Source: Natrinema versiforme
Lineage (GTDB): Archaea; Halobacteriota; Halobacteria; Halobacteriales; Natrialbaceae
NCBI RefSeq assembly: GCF_005576615.1
Contig: NZ_CP040331.1
Span: 186,001 to 250,000, forward strand
Direction of reading: 5' to 3'
DNA length: 64,000 nucleotides
Made by a program: the position numbers and the translations under genes. Of this stretch, positions 44,164 through 52,242 are shown one piece after another. The number at the start of each line of letters is the position of its first letter. Positions within the stretch are counted from its first letter, which is position 1. Under the pieces are notes generated by a model, which was not told where the DNA came from, ran no database searches, and saw only the letters and a program-made list of their open reading frames with translations.

Positions 44164-44862
44164 GGGTCGTGTTTAGTTTGTAGCATTCTGCCAGACAGCG
44201 AAGGCTTGGAGCCACGATTCTGCGGTTGATGGTTTAGCATGACTGAAACAGTTTGAGAATGAAGAGGTGCGTCGTTTTATCTCTCGAAAGATACGTTCGA
44301 CAGCGTTCCGATTTCCCTGTTTTTCGTATCGAAATCGGAGTCTGTGTCGGCGGAGTGCTGTCTGGAGATGCTGTGCGCCATCGACGAGAAACACAGCGTT
44401 TTCGACATCGTGTTTCTCGATTAGTTCTCGCAGAAAGCGTTCAGTCAATGCGGTCGTAGTCGTTGAAAATAGCCGTATATGAAGAATTCTGTTCGTTTCA
44501 GGATCGACTGCAGCATACAGCCAATACTGGTGATCATCGATTCGAATCACGGTTTCGTCGAGCGCAACGTGATTCGGATTCGCATCAGTTGTTGGCTGTA
44601 GATCGGCTTTCTGCACCCAATCGTGAACAGCCTTTCGCGAACGCTCGACACCGGACTTCTCGAGTTCCCGAACGGTATTCGAAAGCGATAATCCAGCAAG
44701 GTGGAGTCGAATACCAAGCTCCATCAGCCGGCGCGGTGTCCGTTCTCTCTCCACAAAACTCAAATCAATCCAGTCGCTACAACCATTGAGGCGGTCGATT
44801 TTTGCCATAGACCAGCATAAAATCGTGCCGCCTCACTTTTCACGCTTAACTAAACACAGCCC
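44164..44862 (-). mobile_element. IS6-type insertion element
   Basis: About 700 bp. The ends share GTGTTTAGTT near 44169-44178 and, inverted, AACTAAACAC near 44848-44857, the usual terminal sequence of haloarchaeal IS6 elements. A single transposase gene fills the interior. The 8-bp flanks differ, so no target duplication is visible. About 150 bp with no gene separates it from the IS5-type element on the left. Confidence 0.75.
44173..44808 (-). CDS. IS6-family transposase
   Basis: A 211-residue transposase, of full family length. The N-terminal part is LAGLSLSNTVRELEKSGVER followed by RKAVHDWVQKADLQ. The DDE residues lie in VALDETVIRIDDHQYWLYAA, AVFLVDGAQHLQTAL and GNRNAVERIFREIKRRT. It looks functional. 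The stop codon lies within the left end of the element. Confidence 0.93.
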   Translation of the reverse strand: MAKIDRLNGCSDWIDLSFVERERTPRRLMELGIRLHLAGLSLSNTVRELEKSGVERSRKAVHDWVQKADLQPTTDANPNHVALDETVIRIDDHQYWLYAAVDPETNRILHIRLFSTTTTALTERFLRELIEKHDVENAVFLVDGAQHLQTALRRHRLRFRYEKQGNRNAVERIFREIKRRTSSFSNCFSHAKPSTAESWLQAFAVWQNATN

Positions 44863-44907
44863 ATGCAGAGATCCCAAAGTTCTATATAGTCACACTATCT
44901 CACATTT

Positions 44908-45255
44908 ATGCGCTATGAAGACCGTTATAGATACAGCCATCCTATTCCGCTTAGTTCGTCTGAAGATCACATAGTCGGCTACCATCTTTGGGAGGCATAT
45001 CTACGTCGGAACTATGGGTGGAAAAGAGATTACTATTGTCCCAAATTGATCTTATCTGATCAAAGATTGGTACATTTTAAAAAAGGCGTCTTCAATGATG
45101 TACACCAGTCCTATAATCTTGATAAGATATCATCTGTGACCTATGAGGAGAATTTTAGAAGTTCTAAAATAGAAATTGAGGAAGATCAAATCAATAATCA
45201 GTTCAAGATGTATAATGGTCATGCAAATGAATTAGTTCGACTTATGTCTGAATGA
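44908..45255 (+). CDS. PH-like domain protein
   Basis: A 115-residue low-GC protein. The C-terminal two thirds follow the bacterial PH-domain pattern: KLILSDQRLVHFKKGVF, then YNLDKISSVTYEENF and a final strand/helix with GHANELVRLMSE. No signal or membrane segment is seen. Function unknown. The gene is preceded by an AT-rich TTCTATATAGTC near 44879 and followed by a hairpin, so it is probably a single transcription unit. Its base composition differs strongly from the partition genes next to it. Confidence 0.6.
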   Translation: MRYEDRYRYSHPIPLSSSEDHIVGYHLWEAYLRRNYGWKRDYYCPKLILSDQRLVHFKKGVFNDVHQSYNLDKISSVTYEENFRSSKIEIEEDQINNQFKMYNGHANELVRLMSE

Positions 45256-45260
45256 CATTA

Positions 45261-45284
45261 TTCGTATACTTATTTCTATACGAA
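45261..45284 (+). terminator. Hairpin after the PH-like gene
   Basis: TTCGTATA and TATACGAA form perfect 8-bp arms around an 8-nt loop, starting 5 bp after the stop codon. Position suggests a transcript end, although archaeal terminators rarely need a stem. Confidence 0.4.
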
Positions 45285-45568
45285 CCTTGAACCGAGCGAG
45301 GTACCGCCAATAGTTACTGGCGAGTTCCTCTGGCACCACTAGGGCATCGGGGCTGGGTCCATAGGATCAAAAGGTTTCTCCTCTCCGAAACAGTACAGTG
45401 GCTAAGATAAACAGACCCAAGAGAAGTCGAAACCCCGCGACTGCGATATTTGCCATACAGGAACCATCACTATTACTCACTTAATTCTGATTCTAAGCCG
45501 GATTTGAGAAGTACTCTACAAACCACTCCCCAACGCTGTATAATCGATCAAGCAGCAGCAGATATTGA
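45285..45568. other. Intergenic region, nothing recognised
   Basis: About 280 bp with one short stem (CGCCAATAGTTACTGGCG near 45307) but no coding frame of merit. It does not fold as a tRNA by eye. Confidence 0.3.
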
Positions 45569-46024
45569 CTACTCGAGTTCGCCGAAGCCTTCCTCTCGCA
45601 TCAACTCCGCGACGCCCTCCGGATTTTCAAACGCATACAAGAGTGCGAATTCGCGTGCGTCTGATTTTGGAATGTTACCGTTTGTCTCGAGTTCGTCGGC
45701 GAGTTCACTTCGGAAGTCCGACTCCTGGTCGGTGACGACTTCCCGAAGATGAGCCTCAATTCGTTCGTCTCGCTCGTCGAGGACCTTGCTTCGACGGACG
45801 AAATACGGATACTTGTGCTTGTCCTGCTCTGACTCGTTGGTCGACGTCGACGATGTGCCAGGCTGATCGGGCTTCGACTCCGATCGAATTGACGACGATC
45901 CCGATCGGCCACGATCCGGTTGACTATCGTCGATCGGTCCACCTGGCGGTTTGGATTCGGTTGACTCCTCCTCCTCACTGCTATCACTGTCGCCGAAATC
46001 GAGATTCCCAGAGCCGTCTTTCAT
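45569..46024 (-). CDS. ParA-associated plasmid partition protein (putative ParB-like partner)
   Basis: A 151-residue protein with a disordered, Ser/Glu/Pro-rich N-terminus up to about residue 70. An ordered C-terminal part follows: KYPYFVRRSKVLDERDERIE, REVVTDQESDFRSELADELE and DAREFALLYAFENPEGVAEL. It overlaps the parA stop by 4 bp, so translation is coupled. Position and size match the small second gene of haloarchaeal par operons, which is thought to bind the centromere. No classic ParB motif is visible. Confidence 0.65.
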   Translation of the reverse strand: MKDGSGNLDFGDSDSSEEEESTESKPPGGPIDDSQPDRGRSGSSSIRSESKPDQPGTSSTSTNESEQDKHKYPYFVRRSKVLDERDERIEAHLREVVTDQESDFRSELADELETNGNIPKSDAREFALLYAFENPEGVAELMREEGFGELE

Positions 46025-47016
46025 TGGGACGCCACCTCGGTTTCAGTGGCATCTCGGAAATCAAAGCGTTCCTCTCCGCGGCCCTGAATATCGAGGACGA
46101 GTTCGGGATTAATTTGAGCGTCGAACGTATCCGTCGCGACGAACACGCCGAGCTCGTGTATGTCTCGGATCGTCTCGAGTTCACGGTCACGGACGCTTCG
46201 TTCACCGGGACTGCTGACCATTTCGCCGTCTTCTTCGAAGGTTTTCCAGCGCTCCTCGAGGACCTTGTACGCCGAACCCCGCGCTTCCCACATCGTATCC
46301 ATCAAACTCTCCCGATCGGGGATTGCAATCGGCGTCGCGAACTCGTCGGTGTTCTTGAACTGCTTGGAATACTGCTGGTGAGCGTTTGTCTGGCCGACAC
46401 CGGAGGGAACGACACAGGAGAGGCCGACCTCGATGTCCAGTTTGCGCTCCATGTTACCGACGAGTTCGTCGAGGCCGTCGAGACTCAGATTTCCTTTGCC
46501 GGCTGGTTTGACCGGAGCAACCAGCGTCCGCATGGCATAGATCGAGTTGTACAGCAGGTCCTCCGCTCGAGCGTTCGGGTCGATGAGGACGGCATCGTAA
46601 TCCTCATGCAGTTCCTGTTCGTTCCAGAGGAGATCATAGAGGAGTTCAAACCGCGGGAACTCCTCTTTGCTCATGTTCTTCATGCCCGTTTCGTAGGCGA
46701 TCTTCTGCTCGAGATTCGATGTGAAGTCACCGAGCATGTCGTGGCTTGGGATCACGTCGACGCCTTCGTCCGACGTTTCGATGAGGTCCTCAAAATCACC
46801 GTCCGGCATCTCGAGGATGTGCTTGACGAGGTTATCAGCCTCCGGATCACTGCGGTGTTCCCCGACATTGAACAGACTCGTCAGGTTGCCCTCCTGTGGG
46901 TCGAGATCGATCACGCAGACGTCCAGCCCCATCCGGACGAGACTGACTGCGAGATTCGCAGTTGTGGTGGTTTTGAAGGTGCCGCCCGATTCGGAGTACA
47001 CGACTACAGTTATCAT
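46021..47016 (-). CDS. ParA-family partition ATPase
   Basis: A 331-residue MinD/ParA-like ATPase. The P-loop reads YSESGGTFKTTTTANLAVSL; a Ser stands where the signature Lys of deviant Walker A motifs (KGGxGKT) lies and Phe replaces the second Gly. Walker B/switch regions are VCVIDLDPQEGNLTSLFNVG and YDAVLIDPNARAEDL. A basic C-terminal half includes RDRELETIRDIHELGV. It segregates plasmids, by family. The promoter lies inside the 13-bp repeat array upstream, so autoregulation is likely. It starts at 47016 with a TATA-like TTTATGTAA about 27 bp ahead (leaderless). Confidence 0.88.
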   Translation of the reverse strand: MITVVVYSESGGTFKTTTTANLAVSLVRMGLDVCVIDLDPQEGNLTSLFNVGEHRSDPEADNLVKHILEMPDGDFEDLIETSDEGVDVIPSHDMLGDFTSNLEQKIAYETGMKNMSKEEFPRFELLYDLLWNEQELHEDYDAVLIDPNARAEDLLYNSIYAMRTLVAPVKPAGKGNLSLDGLDELVGNMERKLDIEVGLSCVVPSGVGQTNAHQQYSKQFKNTDEFATPIAIPDRESLMDTMWEARGSAYKVLEERWKTFEEDGEMVSSPGERSVRDRELETIRDIHELGVFVATDTFDAQINPELVLDIQGRGEERFDFRDATETEVASQ

Positions 47017-47034
47017 ATACAGACCGTACAGTCA

Positions 47035-47125
47035 TCTATTACATAAATCTGTTCCAGAGATACGTTACAGATGTCTGAAGTAGTATTCTGTAACAGATAT
47101 CTGTAACAGGTTTCTGTACATGCTG
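47035..47125. repeat. 13-bp iteron array, block 1 (seven units)
   Basis: Units start every 13 bp at 47035, 47048, 47061, 47074, 47087, 47100 and 47113. The best copies read TCTGTAACAGATA, and others keep TCTGT or GTTACA. The block covers the parA TATA region. It looks like a centromere (parS) and operator, or replication iterons. Confidence 0.8.
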
Positions 47126-47154
47126 CACTGCTGCGTTTTTGTCCCAATAACCAG

Positions 47155-47258
47155 TCTGTGAAAAGTATCTGTGACACATGTCTGTAACAGATATCTGTAA
47201 CACACATCTGTAACAGTTATCTATGACAGTATTCTGTTATAGATCACTGTTCCAGAGA
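47155..47258. repeat. 13-bp iteron array, block 2 (eight units)
   Basis: Units start every 13 bp at 47155, 47168, 47181, 47194, 47207, 47220, 47233 and 47246, consensus TCTGTAACA plus 4 variable bases. It is separated from block 1 by 29 bp. The unit at 47246 shares CTGTTCCAGAGA with the one at 47048. Confidence 0.82.
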
Positions 47259-47495
47259 CGACACCAAGTCGACAAAACTGTCTTTCAGGAACGGCCATCG
47301 CCTGCTACGGTCGCGATCGGGTAGCAACACCGTGGAGAGTCGTCCCGACCTGACCGGCAGACACGATGGCCACGCACTGCTTTCATTCAGCACATCATAG
47401 CGGTTGGATGAATCCGGCATCTCGAATGTCCACCGATCAGAATATTCTACCCCGATCGCGAGTGGGTCCTGAACATGTTGGTATCCGACACTCAT
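47244..47495 (-). CDS. Small hypothetical protein upstream of the par operon
   Basis: An open frame of 83 codons with reasonable composition (GYQHVQDPLAIGVEYSDRWT, then MPDSSNRYDVLNE and FLKDSFVDLVSSLEQ). The end overlaps the last iteron. No domain recognised. It may be a real plasmid gene, a 3' fragment of one, or chance. Confidence 0.3.
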   Translation of the reverse strand: MSVGYQHVQDPLAIGVEYSDRWTFEMPDSSNRYDVLNESSAWPSCLPVRSGRLSTVLLPDRDRSRRWPFLKDSFVDLVSSLEQ

Positions 47496-47722
47496 CTCAG
47501 TCAGTCATTTAGTATCCCCTCGGTTCAGGAACCGAGTTGGTCCAGTGTCTGTCGACGTGATTGCTGTATCTCTTTGTTTCATGATTTCGAGACGCAACGA
47601 TCGGTGAAGCGGGAGATTTAGATCATGAACAACAGAAGTCTCCTGCTCCAACTCCTTCGATTGACTGACATTCACCGACGCTGTCTAGTGATTCAACGCA
47701 ACTGATTAATCGGAGAGAAGCC

Positions 47723-47740
47723 CCTCAACCGTGGCTGAGG
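47723..47740. repeat. Hairpin upstream of the winged-helix gene
   Basis: CCTCAACC-GT-GGCTGAGG, a stem with one mismatched pair. Similar stems mark ends of haloarchaeal IS200/IS605-type elements, and a second stem lies on the far side of the next gene. The remaining DNA between 47496 and 47783 holds a further stem (CTCGGTTC...GAACCGAG near 47520) but no supported gene. Confidence 0.35.
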
Positions 47741-47783
47741 ATACCCAACCAGTCTAGTAAGTCTTTTTACTGTTCCCGGAATA

Positions 47784-47797
47784 TTGGTAACTACCAA
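47784..47797. promoter_or_regulatory. Palindromic operator candidate at the winged-helix gene
   Basis: TTGGTA-AC-TACCAA, perfect 6-bp arms directly abutting the ATG at 47798. A TTTTTAC/AATATT-rich stretch upstream could be the promoter. The position is ideal for autorepression by the encoded HTH protein. Confidence 0.45.
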
Positions 47798-48472
47798 ATG
47801 TACGAGGTGCTCGACGACACGGCGGCACGGGTCATCCTCGCCATCGAGAGTGGAGACTCCATCCGCCGTGTCGCACAACACCTTCACACGCCGTACGAGA
47901 CGGTGAGGCAGGCCGTGAACCGTCTCGAAGACGCAGGCTACGTCAGCTATGATGACGGCCTCTCCGTCGTCGACGAGCGCGTGAGGGACGCCGCACGCGA
48001 GCTCGTCGCTACCAGCGCCGGCGTCAGTCCGCCTTCGATTGAGGAGGCGTACGTCCTCCCACAGTTTAGTGACTGGCCGTTCGCCTTCACGCGGATCGAC
48101 GCCGTCTACGTATGGACCCAGGGCGGCTACCAAGTCGGTCGCGAGCCCAACGACTATCCGCTGTTCCTCGCTATTCGTGAGCAGGACGTCGACGCCTGGG
48201 AGGCATTTTTCGAGTCGTTCGATCTCCCGACCGCATTCGAGCGACAGCCCCGAGACGAGTTGGACGGACCGCTACAGATCGTCCTTGAGCCACGCCCGTC
48301 ACTCGACATCAATCATGTCGAAGGGTACCCAGTGATCCCGAGAGCTGAGACGATCGAGTATATGCGTGAGAACTACGCCCAATTCCAGTCGGCGCTGGCG
48401 ATGCTCGACCGGATGTATGAAGACCTTGACCTCGGCGTCACGTATCAAGAGAGTGAACGGGCACAGACGTAA
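47798..48472 (+). CDS. Winged-helix regulator (possible antitoxin-type)
   Basis: A 224-residue protein with an N-terminal HTH, ILAIESGDSIRRVAQHLHTP then YETVRQAVNRLEDAGYVSYD. The C-terminal domain of about 150 residues has FAFTRIDAVYVWTQGGYQVG, YPLFLAIREQDVDAWEAFFE and LDINHVEGYPVIPRAETIEY. The same architecture is common in haloarchaeal genomes and resembles AbiEi-like antitoxins, which have an HTH plus a large C-domain. No toxin gene is next to it here. The palindrome at the start codon suggests autoregulation. The function call is tentative. Confidence 0.6.
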   Translation: MYEVLDDTAARVILAIESGDSIRRVAQHLHTPYETVRQAVNRLEDAGYVSYDDGLSVVDERVRDAARELVATSAGVSPPSIEEAYVLPQFSDWPFAFTRIDAVYVWTQGGYQVGREPNDYPLFLAIREQDVDAWEAFFESFDLPTAFERQPRDELDGPLQIVLEPRPSLDINHVEGYPVIPRAETIEYMRENYAQFQSALAMLDRMYEDLDLGVTYQESERAQT

Positions 48473-48480
48473 GCTAACCT

Positions 48481-48494
48481 ACGGCTAAAGCCGT
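48481..48494. repeat. Hairpin after the winged-helix gene, IS200/IS605-like end
   Basis: ACGGCT-AA-AGCCGT, a perfect 6-bp stem 8 bp after the stop codon, followed by GGGCTTTCAGCGTGG. Such ends with remnants of tnpB follow in many haloarchaeal genomes. The minus strand of the next 80 bp has tnpB-tail-like words ([14 protein letters not shown]). A transcript terminator is the alternative. Confidence 0.4.
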
Positions 48495-48605
48495 GGGCTT
48501 TCAGCGTGGACTCCCGTTCTGGCCGAATCTTCGGCAGGAGGATAGCCTCCATTCACGTTCAGTGTCCCGCTGTTCAAGCACACGCCTACGGGTGCGCCTC
48601 CATGG

Positions 48606-48776
48606 TCATTCTGCATCCTCTCTGTCGACGTGGACGATCAACGTCGGATGCTCCGCGTCACTGTTCTCAATCACGAGTGAGACATCCTTGAAATCGCCCG
48701 GCTGTCTATACGCCTCGAACTCATCGGCAACCTGGTCGGCCAGGCAGTCGAGTACCTCAATTGGTTCCTTTGTCAT
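48606..48776 (-). CDS. Small hypothetical haloarchaeal protein
   Basis: A 56-residue acidic protein: [20 protein letters not shown], then [20 protein letters not shown]. Predicted as one helix followed by two strands. The start at 48776 is favoured by composition. Unknown function; it could be a small regulator linked to the TRAM/helicase operon upstream, with about 145 bp between them. Confidence 0.5.
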   Translation of the reverse strand: MTKEPIEVLDCLADQVADEFEAYRQPGDFKDVSLVIENSDAEHPTLIVHVDREDAE

Positions 48777-48920
48777 AGAATGAATTTCGGTCTTGGAAGG
48801 TTGTGCCATCACGAACGGTGGAAAAGACGTATCTTTCAGAACCGCCTCAACAGACTAACTCGAACGGAGCCTTCTCACACCGATGGTTTACCGAGAAGAA
48901 AGCTGGCTCAGCGAGAACAG

Positions 48921-49355
48921 TTAGACCGTCCGCGGATCGCTATCGGCGATGCTCGCAAACGCAACATTCTCTTGAACTTGTTCGATTTCGATGGTTGGCT
49001 CGTCACCGGGTTGAGCTTCGGGGACGATCACGACGTAACCACGTTCGACTTTTGCGATACCATCGCCCTGATCGCCGACTGTCTCGATGGTCACATCACG
49101 TACTTCGCCTTCCTCAACGGGGGGTTCGGAGGGAGAATGGCTCGCAGTCTCATGAGTAGGTGCTCTCTGTGACTCCTGTTGTACTGACGACTCCGTCGAG
49201 ACTGGAGATTGCAGAATCGCTACGCGATACGTTTCGTCAGCTGACAACGCTTCACGATCTACTTCCCTCGAGGGAACTTCCACTATGTACGTCCCATCCT
49301 GCTCTTTAATTGGAGCACTGAACAGAGAGCGAAGGGAGTTGGGAATTTCGACCAT
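48921..49355 (-). CDS. TRAM-domain protein
   Basis: A 144-residue protein. The N-terminal part (MVEIPNSLRSLFSAPIKEQD) and a variable Ser/Pro/Glu linker lead to a C-terminal TRAM domain: EVRDVTIETVGDQGDGIAKV then ERGYVVIVPEAQPGDEPTIE. TRAM domains bind RNA; small TRAM proteins act as archaeal RNA chaperones. It begins 37 bp after the helicase stop on the same strand, so it is likely the last gene of the helicase/nuclease operon. Confidence 0.85.
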   Translation of the reverse strand: MVEIPNSLRSLFSAPIKEQDGTYIVEVPSREVDREALSADETYRVAILQSPVSTESSVQQESQRAPTHETASHSPSEPPVEEGEVRDVTIETVGDQGDGIAKVERGYVVIVPEAQPGDEPTIEIEQVQENVAFASIADSDPRTV

Positions 49356-49392
49356 TGAGTGTCTAGTGCTCAGTACCCACGAGGCAAGTAAT

Positions 49393-52242
49393 TTAAACAC
49401 TATGTGTTAGCACAAGCTCTCGAAGAGCCGCCTTATCGAGAGGGGTAATATTGTGCTGAGTGCCATCATCGGTGTAGAAGATAGACGCAGTGACCGACCG
49501 ATCGGGATATTGGTCGGCGACGACATGGTAGTAGATACTGAGCTGTTTCCGGTATTCATCTTCTGCGTGCGTTGTGAGATCGGTTTTGTAGTCAATGATC
49601 TCAACACGGTCAGCTGTCACGTGGAGCAAATCGATGATGCCGCCGATCGTTACCTTCTCGCCGTCGACGGTAAGTGGAAGAAACGCATCGATCTCGGCTC
49701 TCGCCTCACCATCGAGTGAGTCGAGTAACGCCTTCACGTGCTCCTTGTCAGGGTTATCGCCGGTTTCGACTGCCTCACCGAGGACATACCGTTCCGCAAA
49801 CTCGTGGACGTCTGACCCGAACTCCATTCCCCGGCCGCCGGTATTCCCTTCGAAGACGGCGTCATCGATGAAGGTGTGCGGTGAGTAGCTCGCCGGGCCA
49901 TCAGGCTCGGGAATGTCGACCGAATACGGTGAATACTCGCCGTCTTCCGGATTGAACGCAGATAAATCGGGATCGACTTCTTCGACAGCAACGGGGAGTG
50001 CATCGAGGAACGAATTCGGGTCAGCGCCACCGGTCAAAACGAGGTGACTCTCAGCACGCGTAACAGCCACATAGAGGAGACGACGTTCCTCATCGTAGTT
50101 CTGAGGGAGACAGCGATTGAGAACGTCTGTCTTCCAGCTGTCGTAGACATGGGGGACATCGTGTGCCTCCTCTGAGTACACCTTCTGCTGTCGGAGACCA
50201 ATCGGGTCGGTATACGCGATATCGCTGCCGCTGCCACCGGAAGACGGGAACTTGTTGGCGTTCATATTCGCCAGAATGACGATCGGGTATTCGAGCCCCT
50301 TCGTTGCGTGGATCGTCTGGACAGTCACCGCATTCGTCCCAGCCCCGGCGTCGACGTCGTGTATGCTCCCATCAGCAATCGCCTCCTCGATGAATCGGAT
50401 TAGCTCTCCACGGGTGAACGTCGTCGTCCCGTGAACCGACTGGATAGTGTCGAGAACGACGTCTGCGGTCGGCCCGGAACGGCCGTACTGTTCGAACACG
50501 CGCCGGGCGACGCCACCGAACGTCTCCATCTCTCGGAGATCTTCTCGGAAGGCGACCATGGCTTCGGGGTACGCCTCACGCTCGATGATCGCCTTCGCCT
50601 CGTCGATCGTGTAGCCAGCCTCTTCGAGGACCAGCGCCCACCCGCGTTTGGCGTCGCGTTCGAGGATACGCAACCACGCTAACACCAGCTTCGCGGCGTC
50701 GGTCCGGAAGACCTCGATCCCACCCTCGTAGGCCATCGGCAGACGGAACTTACTCGCTGTATCGAGCAGATCCCGGCCGAAATCACGGGTTCGCGTCAAC
50801 ACGGCGATGTCGCCGTACTCCGGAGCGCGATACGTACCGTCATCACCTTCGACGGCGTAGGCGTCGTTGTCGACGATCGCGTCGATCTTCGCGAGAATGG
50901 CCTCGTGTTCGTCCTCACTCGTGAGCGCCTCGATGTAGCTATCGTCTCGGTCTGTATCGGCAGTCAGTGGTGTAACCTGCTCGGAGATAGCCTCTGTATC
51001 CAGCGATTCGTTCTTTGTCGCACGGGCAGTCAGCGCGTGGGTAGAGAAGTCCAAGATGGACTGCGTCGATCGGTAATTCCGCATCAGTTGCTTGTCATTG
51101 ATCGGCGTCGTCGGGAACATGACTCGATCTGCGTCCCGATTCAGCTCCGTGGCAAATCGTTCGAGCCGATCGTCGAACTCGCGGATGTTATCGACATCCG
51201 CGTACTGGAAACTGTAGATGCTCTGTTTCCAGTCGCCGACCACGCAGATGTTGTTCGTGCCGGCGAGCAGCAGCGTGAGTTTGAACTGGATCTCACTGGA
51301 ATCTTGGAACTCGTCGACCATCACGTACTCGTACCCTAGCTGTTCTCGGAGGTCGTGATCTTCACACAGAAGCACGAACGCGAACAGCTGGAGGAACCCG
51401 AAGTTCAGGTAGTTCCGCCGGAGCGCGAACTCGAGATAGTCGTGATATACGTCGTGGACGAACCGCTTGAGTGCCGTTCTGTCCTCCTCAAAGACGCGTT
51501 CAGTGAGATTTGCCGGGACTTGCTTGCCATCGCCGCGGATGTCCCACTTTGTGGGCGCCTCCGGGAGGTACGTCTTGTCTTCACCATACTGATAGAGCTT
51601 CTTTCGAAGCTTCGATTGCTTGCTCCCGCCGTTCCGTGGTTCATTCCGGTCAGTGAACAGCGTCTCGAACGCCTCGAAGTTCCCGTCGAGATGTGACTCG
51701 CCGTTCCGGTACCAGCCATCCGCAGTGGGGAACACACCCTTTGCGGACAGCTCCTTGATCAGGTCGAGCAGCTCAGATGTCTCCGATAGTGCCGTGAAGA
51801 ACTCGTCATACTCCGGGTGATTGTCGATGAACTGGCCGATGAACTCACGAAACAGCGCCTGTTCGATGATTTCGTCCTCGATAATCCGTGTCGAGCCAGT
51901 GATTGTCTCATCAATCCCAAGGGATGTCGGTGCATCGTGTCCGTATTCGTCGAGCAGGTCGTGTGACAGTGAGTGGAACGTCTGGATCGGCGCGTTCGCG
52001 AGTTCCCGCATCCCGTACTCACTGTGACGCACAATTCGTTCTCGCATCTCCTCGGCCGCGTTGTTCGTAAAGGTCACCAACAGCACGTCTTCAGGATCAA
52101 CGCCATCTTGGGCCACGATATTGGCGTATCGCCGGGTAACTGTGAACGTCTTCCCGGTGCCAGCACCCGCATCGACGAGATAGAGCCCGTCAATCGCCAC
52201 GATGAGTTCGCGTTGCTCCGGGTTCGGGTCGACGCCGCTCAT
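49393..52242 (-). CDS. UvrD/AddA-like helicase with C-terminal nuclease domain
   Basis: A 949-residue superfamily-1A helicase. Motif I is LVDAGAGTGKTFTVTRRYAN (residues 22-41), motif II YVMVDEFQDSSEIQFKLTLL, motif III VVGDWKQSIYSFQYADV, motif V VQTIHATKGLEYPIVILANM and motif VI RRLLYVAVTRAESHLVLTGG. The C-terminus adds a PD-(D/E)XK nuclease core, VEIIDYKTDLTTHAEDEYRK. This matches AddA, the helicase-nuclease of AddAB/RecBCD-type end-resection complexes. The start overlaps the stop of the second nuclease gene by 4 bp (ATGA). Confidence 0.9.
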   Translation of the reverse strand: MSGVDPNPEQRELIVAIDGLYLVDAGAGTGKTFTVTRRYANIVAQDGVDPEDVLLVTFTNNAAEEMRERIVRHSEYGMRELANAPIQTFHSLSHDLLDEYGHDAPTSLGIDETITGSTRIIEDEIIEQALFREFIGQFIDNHPEYDEFFTALSETSELLDLIKELSAKGVFPTADGWYRNGESHLDGNFEAFETLFTDRNEPRNGGSKQSKLRKKLYQYGEDKTYLPEAPTKWDIRGDGKQVPANLTERVFEEDRTALKRFVHDVYHDYLEFALRRNYLNFGFLQLFAFVLLCEDHDLREQLGYEYVMVDEFQDSSEIQFKLTLLLAGTNNICVVGDWKQSIYSFQYADVDNIREFDDRLERFATELNRDADRVMFPTTPINDKQLMRNYRSTQSILDFSTHALTARATKNESLDTEAISEQVTPLTADTDRDDSYIEALTSEDEHEAILAKIDAIVDNDAYAVEGDDGTYRAPEYGDIAVLTRTRDFGRDLLDTASKFRLPMAYEGGIEVFRTDAAKLVLAWLRILERDAKRGWALVLEEAGYTIDEAKAIIEREAYPEAMVAFREDLREMETFGGVARRVFEQYGRSGPTADVVLDTIQSVHGTTTFTRGELIRFIEEAIADGSIHDVDAGAGTNAVTVQTIHATKGLEYPIVILANMNANKFPSSGGSGSDIAYTDPIGLRQQKVYSEEAHDVPHVYDSWKTDVLNRCLPQNYDEERRLLYVAVTRAESHLVLTGGADPNSFLDALPVAVEEVDPDLSAFNPEDGEYSPYSVDIPEPDGPASYSPHTFIDDAVFEGNTGGRGMEFGSDVHEFAERYVLGEAVETGDNPDKEHVKALLDSLDGEARAEIDAFLPLTVDGEKVTIGGIIDLLHVTADRVEIIDYKTDLTTHAEDEYRKQLSIYYHVVADQYPDRSVTASIFYTDDGTQHNITPLDKAALRELVLTHSV

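Noticed and set aside
45285-45568. Possible tRNA or attachment site
   Set aside because: One stem is seen but no cloverleaf, no TTCGAA-type T-loop and no CCA-end context.
45853-47046. Plus-strand open frame of 397 codons
   Set aside because: Antisense of parA and its partner gene; no motif of its own.
47035-47258. CRISPR array
   Set aside because: The repeat unit is 13 bp with no spacers of 30-40 bp, and no cas genes are present.
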